Shown here in pieces: positions 1-9,022 of a stretch of DNA of 64,000 nucleotides. Both the position numbers and the translations under genes were made by a program. Origin of the DNA: Parabacteroides sp. PM6-13 (GTDB lineage: Bacteria; Bacteroidota; Bacteroidia; Bacteroidales; Tannerellaceae); the NCBI RefSeq assembly GCF_029892605.1, contig NZ_JARXWF010000002.1, positions 1-64,000 on the forward strand, read 5' to 3'. A model generated the notes under the pieces. That model was not told the origin of the DNA, made no database searches, and worked only from the letters and a program-made list of their open reading frames with translations. Position 1 is the stretch's first letter; each line of letters starts with the position of its first letter.

Positions 1-491
1 AGCCCGGGACTTTGTCTAGGGCTTGTTGTACTAAAGGTTTGTTTTTCACACGCGTTGATTTGAAGTGGTGTTTATTTCAACGCAATATATGAAATAACAA
101 ACGATCCCGCTTCGGCGGGATTTAGTACAACCCCGTGCAAGCCGCTAAGGCGTAGCTCGGGGGACGAGAGTATAATAAAAAACGAGCTCCGTAGGGGCTC
201 AACAGTTGACCTCCTACGGAGCTCATGATATATATATATATATATATTACGTCAACCCCGAGCTACACCTACGGTTTGCACGGGGTTATCCAAGTTGAAG
301 CCCTTTCGGGCTTTCTAAAACCTTCCCATTTTCTCCGATTTGAAGACCAGCAGCCTGAGGCAACTGGCTACAGAGTAGAATCGCGCTTGCAGCGCTCCAC
401 GGGGAATCTTCCAATCTTGGAAGATTGGAAGGACTTCTGAATCACATCTTACGTCATCTGAACCCCATCTAACATACGGGATAAGCCACTA
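1..491. other. Intergenic region with hairpins and a palindromic repeat
   Basis: No convincing gene is seen. A short GC-rich stem-loop (ATCCCGC-TTCG-GCGGGAT, 104-121) followed by TTTAG could be a terminator for a gene left of the window. It is followed by the large palindromic repeat at 130-286. The sequence downstream of the repeat (about 287-325) also recurs in inverted orientation at 33.25-33.29 kb. A short open frame at 225-440 lies across the palindrome and its AT microsatellite and is not believed. Confidence 0.6.
130..286. repeat. Large nested palindromic repeat, copy 1
   Basis: The outer arms are ACCCCGTGCAA (130-140) and TTGCACGGGGT (276-286). They continue inward as near-complementary arms ending in AGCTCGGGG and CCCCGAGCT. 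Inside sits a perfect 12-bp hairpin, GAGCTCCGTAGG (184-195) with CCTACGGAGCTC (213-224), followed by an (AT)n run. The unit would fold as one long imperfect hairpin with a side hairpin. A second copy, inverted relative to this one, lies at 33288-33436 with a shorter AT run. No protein is encoded, so it looks like a non-autonomous palindromic repeat (MITE-like or REP-like). Confidence 0.75.
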
Positions 492-2168
492 TCACCCCAC
501 CGGTATTCGTAGCTTCTGTCCGGGGCGGATCTTTGTGTTTGGCAGGTTGTTTGCCTTTTGGATATTGGCCGCGCTGATGCCCGGGTATTTCTGGGCGATT
601 GCATAGAGAGAATCGCCCGATTGCACCGTATAGGTCACGTACCCACCGGTAGCTTTTGTAGTCGTTGTAGTTGCGGCCGCTGTAGTTGTCTTGGCGACTG
701 TTTGCGTTGTTGATTTCGCGGCAGCAGGAGCTGTCGTCGTTTGTTTGGCAGAGGCAAAGGTAACGCCACCATTATCCACATAAACAACCAAGCGCTTGCC
801 ACGTGCCACCCGGTTGCTTCCCAATCCGTTCCAACGGCGTATCTCACGTGCCGTAACACCATACTTATCCGCGATGGTGTATAGGTTCTCACCGTTTTGA
901 GCGACGTGCGTAATACGTTCACGGGTAGAGGACTGTCCGGTCGTGATGGCGTTGTAAGGAACACAGTTTGCCAACAGTTCATCCATGCGGTGACGATAGA
1001 TCGTATCCTCCATCTCCACAAAGGCATACGTATCTAACGACGGCAATTTTAACACCGACGGTTTATTGTTTCCCGGAATAATATCGCGCTTGTATTGCGG
1101 ATTCAACAAACGAAGCAGTTCGATATCCACATTAATCAGTTCCGTGATCTGTTCAAAATGGAGCATCCGATCCACCATAATCGTATCGGTAGCCAACGGC
1201 AAAGAGGTCTGCACCGGACATAGATTATGCTCGCAAGAGTAGTTCATAATATAATAGGCAGCGATAAAGAGCGGCACATACGAACGTGTTTCCTTCGGCA
1301 GATAGGAGTAAATATCCCAAAAATCGGTCTTCCCGCCGGCGCGTCGAATTGCTTTATTCACGTTGCCCGGTCCACAGTTGTAGGCAGCCAACACCAGGTT
1401 CCAGTCTTCATAGATGTCATACATATTCTGGAAATAGACACAAGCCGCATGGGTAGCTTTCACCGGATCACGACGCTCATCCACCAGGCTGCTGATCTCC
1501 AATCCGCACATCTTCCCAGTAGGCAACATAAACTGCCAAAGCCCGGCAGCACCCACGCGCGACAAGGCATTCGGATTGAGGGCGCTTTCCACCACCGCCA
1601 GGTATTTCAGTTCGTCCGGCATATCATGTTCGTCGAGCACCTGCTCTATGATGGGGAAATAGTAATTCGCCATGCCGAGCATATAACGAACCAACCCGCG
1701 CCGTTTCTCTGCGTATAGGTTGATACAATCCTTTACCGATTTATTATAGGTCAGGGGAATCACGTGATAAAGACTCTCCAGGCGCATCCGATAGATAGAG
1801 TCCGGAAAAGAGACATTATGCGCATCGTCATGACAGTAATCATCCACGTTAGAGAAATACTGCACATGCCAGCTATTTAACAGGCTGTCGACATCCAAGT
1901 CGAAACTCTTCGGTATAAACCCCACCTCAAGCGCCAGGGAATCATTTGAAAGAACAGAGTAATCGCCACTCAGATTAAAACGAAACAGGCTGTCTTCGCC
2001 TAAAAATAGACGATCGTCCTCATCCTCTCCATCCAACAGCGCCTCTTCCGCCTGCTGCTCTTCCTCTTCCAATAGCTGCTCCAACAACACAGCCTCCTGC
2101 GCATACACAAAAGATCCCTGCAGGAGCAAGATGGATAATAAAATAGTAATTTGTTTCTTCATATGCAT
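492..2168 (-). CDS. mltD: Membrane-bound lytic murein transglycosylase D
   Basis: 558 aa with an N-terminal signal peptide (residues 1-24, ending VYAQ), then an acidic stretch (about 30-60). A goose-type SLT lysozyme domain covers about residues 170-290. The catalytic Glu is in AVVESALNPNALS (about residue 194) and is followed by the typical GLWQFM and AAYNCGPGNV motifs. Two LysM peptidoglycan-binding domains follow near 418-460 and 512-556, separated by a Thr/Ala-rich linker. The family cleaves the MurNAc-GlcNAc bond to give 1,6-anhydro products in the periplasm. It is the last gene of the parA-parB-DUF5683 operon, 2 bp after its neighbour, which suggests coordination of wall turnover with segregation. 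The second Met (2162) is an equally plausible start. Confidence 0.93.
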   Translation of the reverse strand: MHMKKQITILLSILLLQGSFVYAQEAVLLEQLLEEEEQQAEEALLDGEDEDDRLFLGEDSLFRFNLSGDYSVLSNDSLALEVGFIPKSFDLDVDSLLNSWHVQYFSNVDDYCHDDAHNVSFPDSIYRMRLESLYHVIPLTYNKSVKDCINLYAEKRRGLVRYMLGMANYYFPIIEQVLDEHDMPDELKYLAVVESALNPNALSRVGAAGLWQFMLPTGKMCGLEISSLVDERRDPVKATHAACVYFQNMYDIYEDWNLVLAAYNCGPGNVNKAIRRAGGKTDFWDIYSYLPKETRSYVPLFIAAYYIMNYSCEHNLCPVQTSLPLATDTIMVDRMLHFEQITELINVDIELLRLLNPQYKRDIIPGNNKPSVLKLPSLDTYAFVEMEDTIYRHRMDELLANCVPYNAITTGQSSTRERITHVAQNGENLYTIADKYGVTAREIRRWNGLGSNRVARGKRLVVYVDNGGVTFASAKQTTTAPAAAKSTTQTVAKTTTAAATTTTTKATGGYVTYTVQSGDSLYAIAQKYPGISAANIQKANNLPNTKIRPGQKLRIPVG

Positions 2169-2170
2169 CG

Positions 2171-2938
2171 TCAGAATTTAAAACTGCAATTAACCCCATA
2201 CGACTGGGAGCTGTAGGGGGTTTTCGGTGTAACCACCGGTTCTACCCGCATGGAGAGATCCGGAGAAATGTCAAAATCAAACAATTGGGCATCTACATAG
2301 GCGTCCAATAAACTGATCAGATAGACCCCGGCAGAGATGATAATACTCAAATCACGGTAGCGACGGTAATAATCCTTTCGCCTCTTCAGGGTATTATCCC
2401 GGAAAGAGGTATTATTGATCTCCGCCTCAGGCGAACTATTTGCCGGCACAAAGATCTGCCAACTCGTATGCCATTCGCTCGACGGATTCCCGCTTGTCGA
2501 ATCGTACATATAGTCTTTGTAGGCAGTAGAGTAATCGCTATACATCATCTGGTTCCAGGTAATGGCATAGGTACAGCCCAAGAAAGCCCCGTAAACAATC
2601 GGTACCTTCCAGTATTTCCGGTTGTAGATCTGCCCCATACCCGGTATCAGTCCATATAACATCGCCCGCGTAGGGTTTGGCTTGAAGGCTGATTTGTTAG
2701 GAGCCAGCTCCCGGATATCCGCTTCGGCCTCCGCCGCTATGGCTTGCGTCATCGAATCCGGCATCTCAACCACCAGCGTGTCCATCACCAACATCCTCTT
2801 CTCCCATTCGGGTATCGTATCTTCCGAGAGAATAATCGTGTCCGGCCTTGCTTCCATCACAACCTGTTCCACCTGAGCCATAAGCGCCAGCGGCAAACTC
2901 CACAACAGAACGAATAAGATGACTATTCCGTTTCTCAT
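2171..2938 (-). CDS. DUF5683 family protein
   Basis: 255 aa. A signal peptide or N-terminal membrane segment (residues 1-21) is followed by a region with AMLYGLIPGMGQIYNRKYWK and several hydrophobic segments (about residues 90-125 and 195-215), typical of the Bacteroidetes DUF5683 family. The start overlaps the parB stop by 4 bp (ATGA), so the two are translationally coupled. Function is unknown. The fixed position between parB and a lytic transglycosylase suggests an inner-membrane or envelope role linked to segregation or wall remodelling (inference). Confidence 0.82.
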   Translation of the reverse strand: MRNGIVILFVLLWSLPLALMAQVEQVVMEARPDTIILSEDTIPEWEKRMLVMDTLVVEMPDSMTQAIAAEAEADIRELAPNKSAFKPNPTRAMLYGLIPGMGQIYNRKYWKVPIVYGAFLGCTYAITWNQMMYSDYSTAYKDYMYDSTSGNPSSEWHTSWQIFVPANSSPEAEINNTSFRDNTLKRRKDYYRRYRDLSIIISAGVYLISLLDAYVDAQLFDFDISPDLSMRVEPVVTPKTPYSSQSYGVNCSFKF

Positions 2939-3810
2939 TTCATTTTATCAAGTAAAGCAATCAGTTTCTCCAATTCCTCTTCGGATGCGAAAGGAATGGT
3001 GATCTTCCCTTTTCCTTGCTTATTATAGCTCAGTTGCACCTTCGACCGAAAAAAGCGTGAGAGATGATCCTGCAACAGGGTGTACTCTTCCGGCAATTTT
3101 GTTTTCGCTTTTTTTGCACTGCCCTTCTCTGCTTTCGTTTCGGCATTCCCGCGCACAAGCTCTTCTACATGGCGCACCGAGAGTCCATCGGCCAATACCT
3201 TTTCATACAGAGCCAGCTGAATCTTCGGATCCTCCACCGAGATAAGCGCACGCGCATGTCCCATATCAATCTTCCGGTCCTTCAGTCCCATTTGCACCTC
3301 CGCCGGCAGCTTCAACAGTCGCAGGTAGTTGGCAATCGTAGCCCGCTTCTTCCCTACCCGCTCGCTCAGTCGCTCCTGCGTAAGTCCGTATATATCGATC
3401 AGATTTTGATAGGCCAGCGCGATTTCTATGGAGTTCAAATCCTCCCGTTGAATGTTTTCGATCAATGCCATCTCCATGACATTCTCGTCTTCAGCGGTCT
3501 TGATGTAAGCAGGAATACGCTCCAGCCCGGCCAACAGAGAGGCTCGATAACGGCGCTCCCCGGAAATGATCATATATTTGTCGTTATCCGTTTCTTTCAG
3601 GGTAATCGGTTGTATCACACCCAACGAACGAATAGAGGTAGCCAATTCTTCCAACGCGTCCTCTTCGAACACCGAACGAGGTTGATTGGGATTAGGTTGA
3701 ATCTTACTCAGTTCTATCTCGCTTATCGACGATGAACCGCCCGTCTTCAGGTCGTCCATCGTTATCAACGCGTCCAATCCACGGCCGAGAGCCGCTCTCT
3801 TTACTGCCAT
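2935..3810 (-). CDS. parB: Chromosome-partitioning protein ParB/Spo0J
   Basis: 291 aa. The N-terminal peptide GRGLDALI resembles the ParA-stimulating tail of Spo0J proteins. The ParB N domain contains the CTP-binding boxes GERRYRA and ENIQRED (about residues 75-130). A helix-turn-helix follows (LTQERLSERVGKKRATIANY, about 145-165), then a Lys-rich linker and a dimerisation domain at the end. Family knowledge: it loads on parS and slides as a CTP-dependent clamp. It lies 70 bp downstream of parA on the same strand, separated by an AT-rich inverted repeat. I did not find a consensus parS palindrome in the window by eye. Confidence 0.95.
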   Translation of the reverse strand: MAVKRAALGRGLDALITMDDLKTGGSSSISEIELSKIQPNPNQPRSVFEEDALEELATSIRSLGVIQPITLKETDNDKYMIISGERRYRASLLAGLERIPAYIKTAEDENVMEMALIENIQREDLNSIEIALAYQNLIDIYGLTQERLSERVGKKRATIANYLRLLKLPAEVQMGLKDRKIDMGHARALISVEDPKIQLALYEKVLADGLSVRHVEELVRGNAETKAEKGSAKKAKTKLPEEYTLLQDHLSRFFRSKVQLSYNKQGKGKITIPFASEEELEKLIALLDKMK

Positions 3811-3820
3811 ACGCTTCTTT

Positions 3821-3880
3821 TAATTGATAATTGATAATTGATAATTGATATCCATTATCAATTATCAATTATCAATTTTA
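3821..3880. repeat. Inverted heptamer microsatellite between parA and parB
   Basis: Tandem TTGATAA units (about four) are followed by a 4-base spacer and the reverse-complementary TTATCAA units, forming a long AT-only hairpin. It sits in the 70-bp gap of the parAB operon. It could act as an mRNA hairpin tuning parB expression or be a length-variable repeat. Confidence 0.7.
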
Positions 3881-4645
3881 TTATTTCGTTTTACTAATCA
3901 ATTCTTTCGCCAATTGTAGATGATTCAACGCCCCCTTTGATTCCGGATCATACAGAATCACCGGCTTCCCATAGCTGGATGCCTCACTGAGTTTCACGTT
4001 GCGCTGAATCACCGTGTCGAACACCAAATCCTGGAACGGGCGTTTCACCTCTTCGTAGATCTGGTTTGCCAGACGCAGACGCGAGTCGTACATCGTCAAC
4101 AGAAAGCCCTCTATCTCCAGCGAGGGGTTCAGCTTCGACTTGATGATCTTGATCGTGTTTAATAACTTACTGATCCCTTCCAGCGCAAAATACTCACACT
4201 GCACCGGAATAATCACCGAATCGGCAGCTGTCAGCGCATTCACGGTGATCAACCCCAAAGAGGGCGAACAGTCGATCAATATATAATCATAGAGATCTTT
4301 CAACGGCTGCAACACCTGTTTCAGTACGCGTTCCCGCTGATCGAGGTTGAGCATCTCAATTTCAGCTCCTACCAGATCAATATGCGATGGTATGATTTCC
4401 AAGTTCTCCACTTCCGTTGGCAATACGGCTTTTTCCGCTTTTTCCCCGTTGATCAGACATTCATAGATCGAGAGTTCAACCGAACGTATATCCAACCCCA
4501 ACCCAGAAGAGGCATTGGCCTGTGGATCCGCGTCGACCACCAACACCTTCTTTTCCAACACAGCCAGTGAAGCTGCCAGATTGATGGTCGTTGTCGTCTT
4601 GCCCACACCACCCTTTTGATTTGCTAATGCGATAATCTTTCCCAT
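3881..4645 (-). CDS. parA: ParA/Soj-family chromosome partitioning ATPase
   Basis: 254 aa, normal for a chromosomal Soj-type ParA without an N-terminal HTH. The deviant Walker A is KGGVGKTTT (about residues 10-18), followed by DADPQANASSGLG. The Walker B region is YILIDCSPSLG and the later motif is PVQCEYFALEGI. ParA forms ATP-dependent dimers on DNA and works with ParB to segregate the origin. It is the first gene of the minus-strand operon parA-parB-DUF5683-mltD. The upstream 4646-4776 gap holds a probable promoter but no clear consensus. Confidence 0.95.
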   Translation of the reverse strand: MGKIIALANQKGGVGKTTTTINLAASLAVLEKKVLVVDADPQANASSGLGLDIRSVELSIYECLINGEKAEKAVLPTEVENLEIIPSHIDLVGAEIEMLNLDQRERVLKQVLQPLKDLYDYILIDCSPSLGLITVNALTAADSVIIPVQCEYFALEGISKLLNTIKIIKSKLNPSLEIEGFLLTMYDSRLRLANQIYEEVKRPFQDLVFDTVIQRNVKLSEASSYGKPVILYDPESKGALNHLQLAKELISKTK

Positions 4646-4776
4646 AAAAATGCATTTATTTGGGGAACAAAACTAACGAATCTATTCAAAACGACCTTCG
4701 GTTAAAAGCAGACTTTGTTTGTTTTGTTGATAAATCGCCCAAATTGTTGATAACTTACAAAGATAGATAGATTTTT

Positions 4777-5121
4777 TCAAAGAAGGGCGGTCATTTTGCG
4801 CACCTTGTTTACTTTCTCCATAAATAGATTGTCACGCTTGGCGACAAACATATTATAACGCGCCTGCATTTTGAGAAGCGGCTCGGCGTCAAGCCCCAAG
4901 GCGGCTTCAAGAAGCAATGCCAGTTCGGTGTTTACAGGGCGTTTGCCATTTAACACCTCATTGAGTTGCGTGTATGACACGTCCATTTCGGCAGCAAGCT
5001 TGCGTTGCGAAATACCACGAAATCCAATCTCCTCCTTTAGAATCTCGCCGGGATGAGTCGGAATATGTGGTTCGAGGTTGTTTGCTATCATGTCGTGAGC
5101 AACATCCTGAAGGATAATCAT
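4777..5121 (-). CDS. higA: HigA-family antitoxin (HTH)
   Basis: 114 aa. The N-terminal segment HPGEILKEEIGFRGISQRKL followed by a lambda-repressor-like HTH (about residues 35-75, with SYTQLNEVLNGKRPVN) is diagnostic of HigA/VapI-type antidotes. It starts 6 bp after the toxin gene, in the toxin-first order typical of higBA. It should neutralise the toxin and autorepress the operon. Confidence 0.85.
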   Translation of the reverse strand: MIILQDVAHDMIANNLEPHIPTHPGEILKEEIGFRGISQRKLAAEMDVSYTQLNEVLNGKRPVNTELALLLEAALGLDAEPLLKMQARYNMFVAKRDNLFMEKVNKVRKMTALL

Positions 5122-5127
5122 AGCTTT

Positions 5128-5445
5128 TTATTTATAATGATTTGACAATTCTACAATACTACATATCGTAGCAACCATTTGGTCACTATCTGTTTTCTCT
5201 TCAAACTCGATACGGTATTGGTCGTTCACCCTGACGGATGACAAACCGGCTTTGTCTCCTTTCAGCCTTTCATAATTCAATGAGTTATACTTCTTCAATG
5301 CTAATACATCGGGCTGAGTAATCATCAGGTCAATCACACGAATATACTTCCGGATTATTTCTGGCTGAAAACGGTGTTTTTTATCTGTTGTTTTGCCCGT
5401 CCGATATATATCACGCAAATAGTCCTTTTGAAAGATAATAACCAT
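5128..5445 (-). CDS. higB: HigB/RelE-family toxin
   Basis: 105 aa. A RelE/ParE-superfamily fold is suggested by LNYERLKGDKAGLSSVRVND followed by QYRIEFEE, the usual basic core and final strands of HigB-type mRNA interferases. The C-terminal region is SIVELSNHYK. Family knowledge: ribosome-dependent mRNA cleavage. It forms a two-gene operon with the downstream antitoxin and sits beside the parAB operon. Confidence 0.82.
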   Translation of the reverse strand: MVIIFQKDYLRDIYRTGKTTDKKHRFQPEIIRKYIRVIDLMITQPDVLALKKYNSLNYERLKGDKAGLSSVRVNDQYRIEFEEKTDSDQMVATICSIVELSNHYK

Positions 5446-5538
5446 ACCACAGTTTGATAGAACAAAGATAACGATTATCCCTTAATATTCACAAAAAAGT
5501 GAACTAATCTTTTCCTATTCCTCCATGCAACATTCCCC

Positions 5539-8250
5539 TCAATACCCCAACTCAAAGTCCTGATCAACAGCGGGCACTCCTTCTTGCATCCACTTCGGCA
5601 TAGGTTCTTTCTTCAGGTAGTGGTTGAAGAACTGAAGCATACGTTTCTGGAAGTCTTCGCGGTTCGCCATCTTCATCGGCCAATGGATCTCACCCGGGTA
5701 GTTAAGCAGCCAAGCCGGTTTTTGCAGGCGCTTCAACGCCACAAAATACTCGATCCCCTGATACCAGGGCACATGTCCGTCATTGTCGTTATGCATAATC
5801 AGGATCGGTGTCTCCACCTTGTCCATCGTGAAAAGCGGCGAGTTTTCCATAAATTCACGCGGCGCGCTCCAGGGCGTTCCGCCTATACGGCTCTGGGTAT
5901 GTTCATATTGGAAAGCGCGAGCCAATCCGGAGCCCCAACGGATACCTCCGTAGGCACTAAACATATTCACCACCGGTGCACCCGATTCAATAGCCGCAAA
6001 GAGACGAGTGCGGGTAGCCAGGTAAGCCACCTGATAAGCGCCCCAGCTATGTCCCTGTGCGCCGATCGCCTGCTCGTCGACAAAGCCCTGCTCGATCAAC
6101 GCCATCACCCCCGGAATAACACAATTGTAACAGCTCTCGCCCGGATAGCCGGTTTCATAGACCACATCCGGATTGAACACCAAATAGTCCTGACTGTTGT
6201 ACATATGATAATCGACAGTAGAGCGATGCGGTTCAGGCATATGGTAGCCGTATAGGTTTTCCGAATTACGCTCATAGAAGTTGACGATCATCGGATACTT
6301 CTTCGTCGGATCGAAATCGACCGGTTTGCAAAGCACCCCTTCCAGGCGTTTGCCATCCAGCGAAGTCCACGACACCAATTCGGCTGTTCCCCATTTGAAA
6401 TCCTTCTGCTGTTCACCCATATGAGTCAGCGGATGACTCTTCTTAAAGCTAAGATCAGACAGGATCACCTCCGGGAATTGCTCGAAAGTCTCTTGGGTGT
6501 AGAGAAGCGCTTTGTCCTCTTTCGCCTTCACCGGAGTTGTCAGGCGGTAATTACCTGCCAATAGGGTCTTCGGAGCAGAAGAGGCTGTCAGCTTCTTTTC
6601 ATAATACCCGGAACCCTTTGTCGTTTCATTAAAGCCGGTGAGCAACTGTGTCTCTTTCAGGTCAATATCCTGTTTCTCCCGATCAAAACGCACCAGGCGA
6701 TAATTGATCCGCTCCTTGCGTCCATTGGCGGTCAGATTCACGGGTGCTTCGACACCTCGCGGATCAAATCGCCAGATATCATATCGGTCATAGAGCAGGA
6801 TATAAGCATCTTTTTCAGCCCATCCGGCCGCGCCATGAGCCGAGGGATAATCCGGCACATCATTTTGTTCGTCCCAAGCCGTAAACATATCCGGCGTAGT
6901 CAGTCGGTATTGCTTCTCCGTCGCGAACTCATAGGTATACCAGGCACTGTCCCTTCTCGCGTACCAATAGGCAAACTGCCCGTTGGGCGACAGCTGAGGA
7001 TGATTATAATCAGCCTGCAAGATCTGGCAACGTTCGCCTGTAATGAGTGACACGGCATAGGTATCCTGACGCGTATCATATTCCCACATGGAAGAGACCG
7101 AATAAGGACGTGTGTTGGCAGCCAGGGCATATTCCCCTTTCCAGGGCAACGATACGTTCGGCATCTCCTCCGTTCCCACCTGCAGGAATTGTCCTCGCTG
7201 AATATGATAAACCGCCGTATAGGTCTTCTTCAGGTCGCGCTCTTTATTATATACTTGCGCGGTATATTGCACCGGTTCATTCCACGACCACACCTGCACA
7301 TTCGGACGATATTCAGCCAGCTGGGTGGTATCCTTCTGTCTGGGCTCCGGCGCGGTTCCCAACACAATATAGTTGTCGTCATGGAAGAAACGTAAGCCCC
7401 CCTCTTCACTGATAATCCATCCTTCGGGCAAGACCGCGTCTGCCCGGTCGATCATTTTCCGTGCCGGACTGTTGCGTCCTGCCAGCCACAGTTCCATGGC
7501 GCGCGAGGTAGAATCGTTTTTCTCCCGGTAGAGAAATGCCAGGTTGCTTCCCGTCTCATCCCAAGTAGCTTTTTTGAACAGACCATCACCCTCTTTCAAG
7601 AGGCTGTTTTTTTCATTTTCGATATCAAAAGAGTAAATACCCGCCTTTGTTCCCAACGTATCTCCCTGGGATATATAATAGAGGATAGCAGCCTTCGTGG
7701 CAAAAGCAAATTCAGAAACGGCCGGAAACCGATGTTCCTTCTCCCCATTCAGGGAACGAACCACCAAGGTTGAGTCCTTACGCGCGCGTTGATAGGCCAT
7801 CCAGTCGGCTTTGTTGGCGACGCGATAGGAGCGTATGGAATCGATTCGCTCTTCCCCACCCGCCTGATGGCGAATCAACAAACGATTCATAGGCATATCA
7901 TTTTTCTTGGTCTTTCGCAGTTTAAGGGAATCTGTTTCCTGTTTCGAGGGTAACTCTTCCACCAGCCAATAAGCGGAACTGAATGAGAAACGATTCTTTC
8001 CGGCCGGTGCATAAGAAGCAGCCTGTTCTTTCTTCTGATGGTTGTAGAGATACACGGTAGCATCCCCCTCCCAGGGAGCAACCGTCACAGCCGACCAGCG
8101 TCCGTTGTCCGAGATCACCTTATCGGTCACCCGTTGCCAAGCGGTCAAATCCTCTACGGTTAACGCGCGTTGCGCCTGTCCGTCTATAAGAAACAAAAAG
8201 AAAAGTACGAAGGGAATAAAAAATCGATAGTTTAGCGTCATAACAGTCAT
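5539..8250 (-). CDS. Secreted S9 (prolyl oligopeptidase family) peptidase
   Basis: 903 aa with a hydrophobic N-terminus ending in GQAQ (signal peptide). A long beta-propeller-like N-terminal part is followed by an alpha/beta-hydrolase domain. The nucleophile is in GHSWGAY (Ser about 735), the acid is probably in HNDNDGHVPW (about Asp 824), and the His is in GEIHWP (about 856). This arrangement fits S9 dipeptidyl-peptidase or acylaminoacyl-peptidase-like enzymes acting on oligopeptides in the periplasm. It is a single gene, 90 bp upstream of which is the HigBA pair. Substrate specificity cannot be read from sequence. Confidence 0.9.
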   Translation of the reverse strand: MTVMTLNYRFFIPFVLFFLFLIDGQAQRALTVEDLTAWQRVTDKVISDNGRWSAVTVAPWEGDATVYLYNHQKKEQAASYAPAGKNRFSFSSAYWLVEELPSKQETDSLKLRKTKKNDMPMNRLLIRHQAGGEERIDSIRSYRVANKADWMAYQRARKDSTLVVRSLNGEKEHRFPAVSEFAFATKAAILYYISQGDTLGTKAGIYSFDIENEKNSLLKEGDGLFKKATWDETGSNLAFLYREKNDSTSRAMELWLAGRNSPARKMIDRADAVLPEGWIISEEGGLRFFHDDNYIVLGTAPEPRQKDTTQLAEYRPNVQVWSWNEPVQYTAQVYNKERDLKKTYTAVYHIQRGQFLQVGTEEMPNVSLPWKGEYALAANTRPYSVSSMWEYDTRQDTYAVSLITGERCQILQADYNHPQLSPNGQFAYWYARRDSAWYTYEFATEKQYRLTTPDMFTAWDEQNDVPDYPSAHGAAGWAEKDAYILLYDRYDIWRFDPRGVEAPVNLTANGRKERINYRLVRFDREKQDIDLKETQLLTGFNETTKGSGYYEKKLTASSAPKTLLAGNYRLTTPVKAKEDKALLYTQETFEQFPEVILSDLSFKKSHPLTHMGEQQKDFKWGTAELVSWTSLDGKRLEGVLCKPVDFDPTKKYPMIVNFYERNSENLYGYHMPEPHRSTVDYHMYNSQDYLVFNPDVVYETGYPGESCYNCVIPGVMALIEQGFVDEQAIGAQGHSWGAYQVAYLATRTRLFAAIESGAPVVNMFSAYGGIRWGSGLARAFQYEHTQSRIGGTPWSAPREFMENSPLFTMDKVETPILIMHNDNDGHVPWYQGIEYFVALKRLQKPAWLLNYPGEIHWPMKMANREDFQKRMLQFFNHYLKKEPMPKWMQEGVPAVDQDFELGY

Positions 8251-8569
8251 AGTATTTAATTATCTTGCAATAATACGAATTTTTTAGAAATTTCAGAAGT
8301 CCATATCTACTAAAAAAAGCCAGATCCAGAAAAGTGCGGGTTCATCCGGCGAATGCGTATTTTTTACAATATAATCAAATCGGAAAAGATTGAGAAGATG
8401 GGCGGATTTTCGAATTGGAGAAGATGGGAAGGAGATAGGAAATAGGAGATAGGAGATGTTGGCACAGGTGACGTAGATAACACTATGTTTGACTTTATTT
8501 ATAAGACTGAAGGTCACGAGCCCGAAGGGCTGAGTCCCAGAGGGACGAAGACTTAGCCCACGGGTAAGT

Positions 8570-8749
8570 AGGCTGAAAGCCTGCGCCACCCTGGGTATCA
8601 TGACAATACAATAAGTTGAGTTCTGAAAGAACGATAGATAGTATGATAGAATATATGGTGATAGAGCCTGTAAATATTGGTTTTCTTCTTTCGTTCTTAC
8701 AGAACTCATTTTTTATATATCCATGGAATCCCAGGGTGGCCTTCAGCCA
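8570..8749. repeat. Second nested palindromic repeat
   Basis: Arms from outside inward are GGCTGAA with TTCAGCC, CCACCCTGGG (8586-8595) with CCCAGGGTGG (8730-8739), and TGAGTTCTG-a-AAGAACG (8617-8633) with CGTTCTT-a-CAGAACTCA (8692-8708). The whole unit would fold as a long interrupted hairpin. It differs in sequence from the 130-286 palindrome but has the same nested design. Apparent open frames across it run through the palindrome and are not believed. Confidence 0.7.
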
Positions 8750-8766
8750 TGAATATAATATCCCCG

Positions 8767-8852
8767 CCTTCAAATCTTACAATATCTGAAGATCCGCCCC
8801 ACCTTCATCATTACACTACCTGAATTCAAATACGCATTTACCGGATGAACCT
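8767..8852. repeat. Intergenic repeat module, direct copy of 33470-33554
   Basis: The segment from CCTTCAAATCTTACAATATC to CCGGATGAACCT is almost identical to 33470-33554 in the same orientation, with a few substitutions. It lies next to other repeat modules in both places, so these gaps are mosaics of interspersed repeats. Confidence 0.8.
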
Positions 8853-8860
8853 CCAAAAAT

Positions 8861-8985
8861 CAGCGTATTGCTCCCTTCGGAAGCGAACGTTATTTCCCAG
8901 TTCAGACCATTTTGCTTTACGCCTTCGGCTAAGCGAACGCTGTTTGTCATTTTGCTTTACGCTTCGCTAAGCGATTTACAAATTG
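8861..8985. repeat. Intergenic repeat module, inverted copy of 33051-33175, broken by the IS
   Basis: Starts CAGCGTATTGCTCCCTTCGG and ends GCGATTTACAAATTG. The reverse complement of 33051-33175 is nearly identical. At 33 kb the module runs directly into the 32945-33050 module. Here an IS110 element separates the two halves, which resume at 10375. Confidence 0.85.
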
Positions 8986-9022
8986 CTTTCTATGTTAAAA
9001 TCCAAACGAAATGACATATATT

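Noticed and set aside
1227-1718. 163-codon plus-strand frame
   Set aside because: Antisense to the SLT domain of mltD; a shadow of a strongly conserved gene.
1-5500. parS site for ParB
   Set aside because: No close match to TGTTTCACGTGAAACA was found by eye; only short CACGTGA fragments.
8293-8773. Two minus-strand frames of 92 and 138 codons
   Set aside because: They run through the nested palindrome at 8570-8749, have no family resemblance and no start context.
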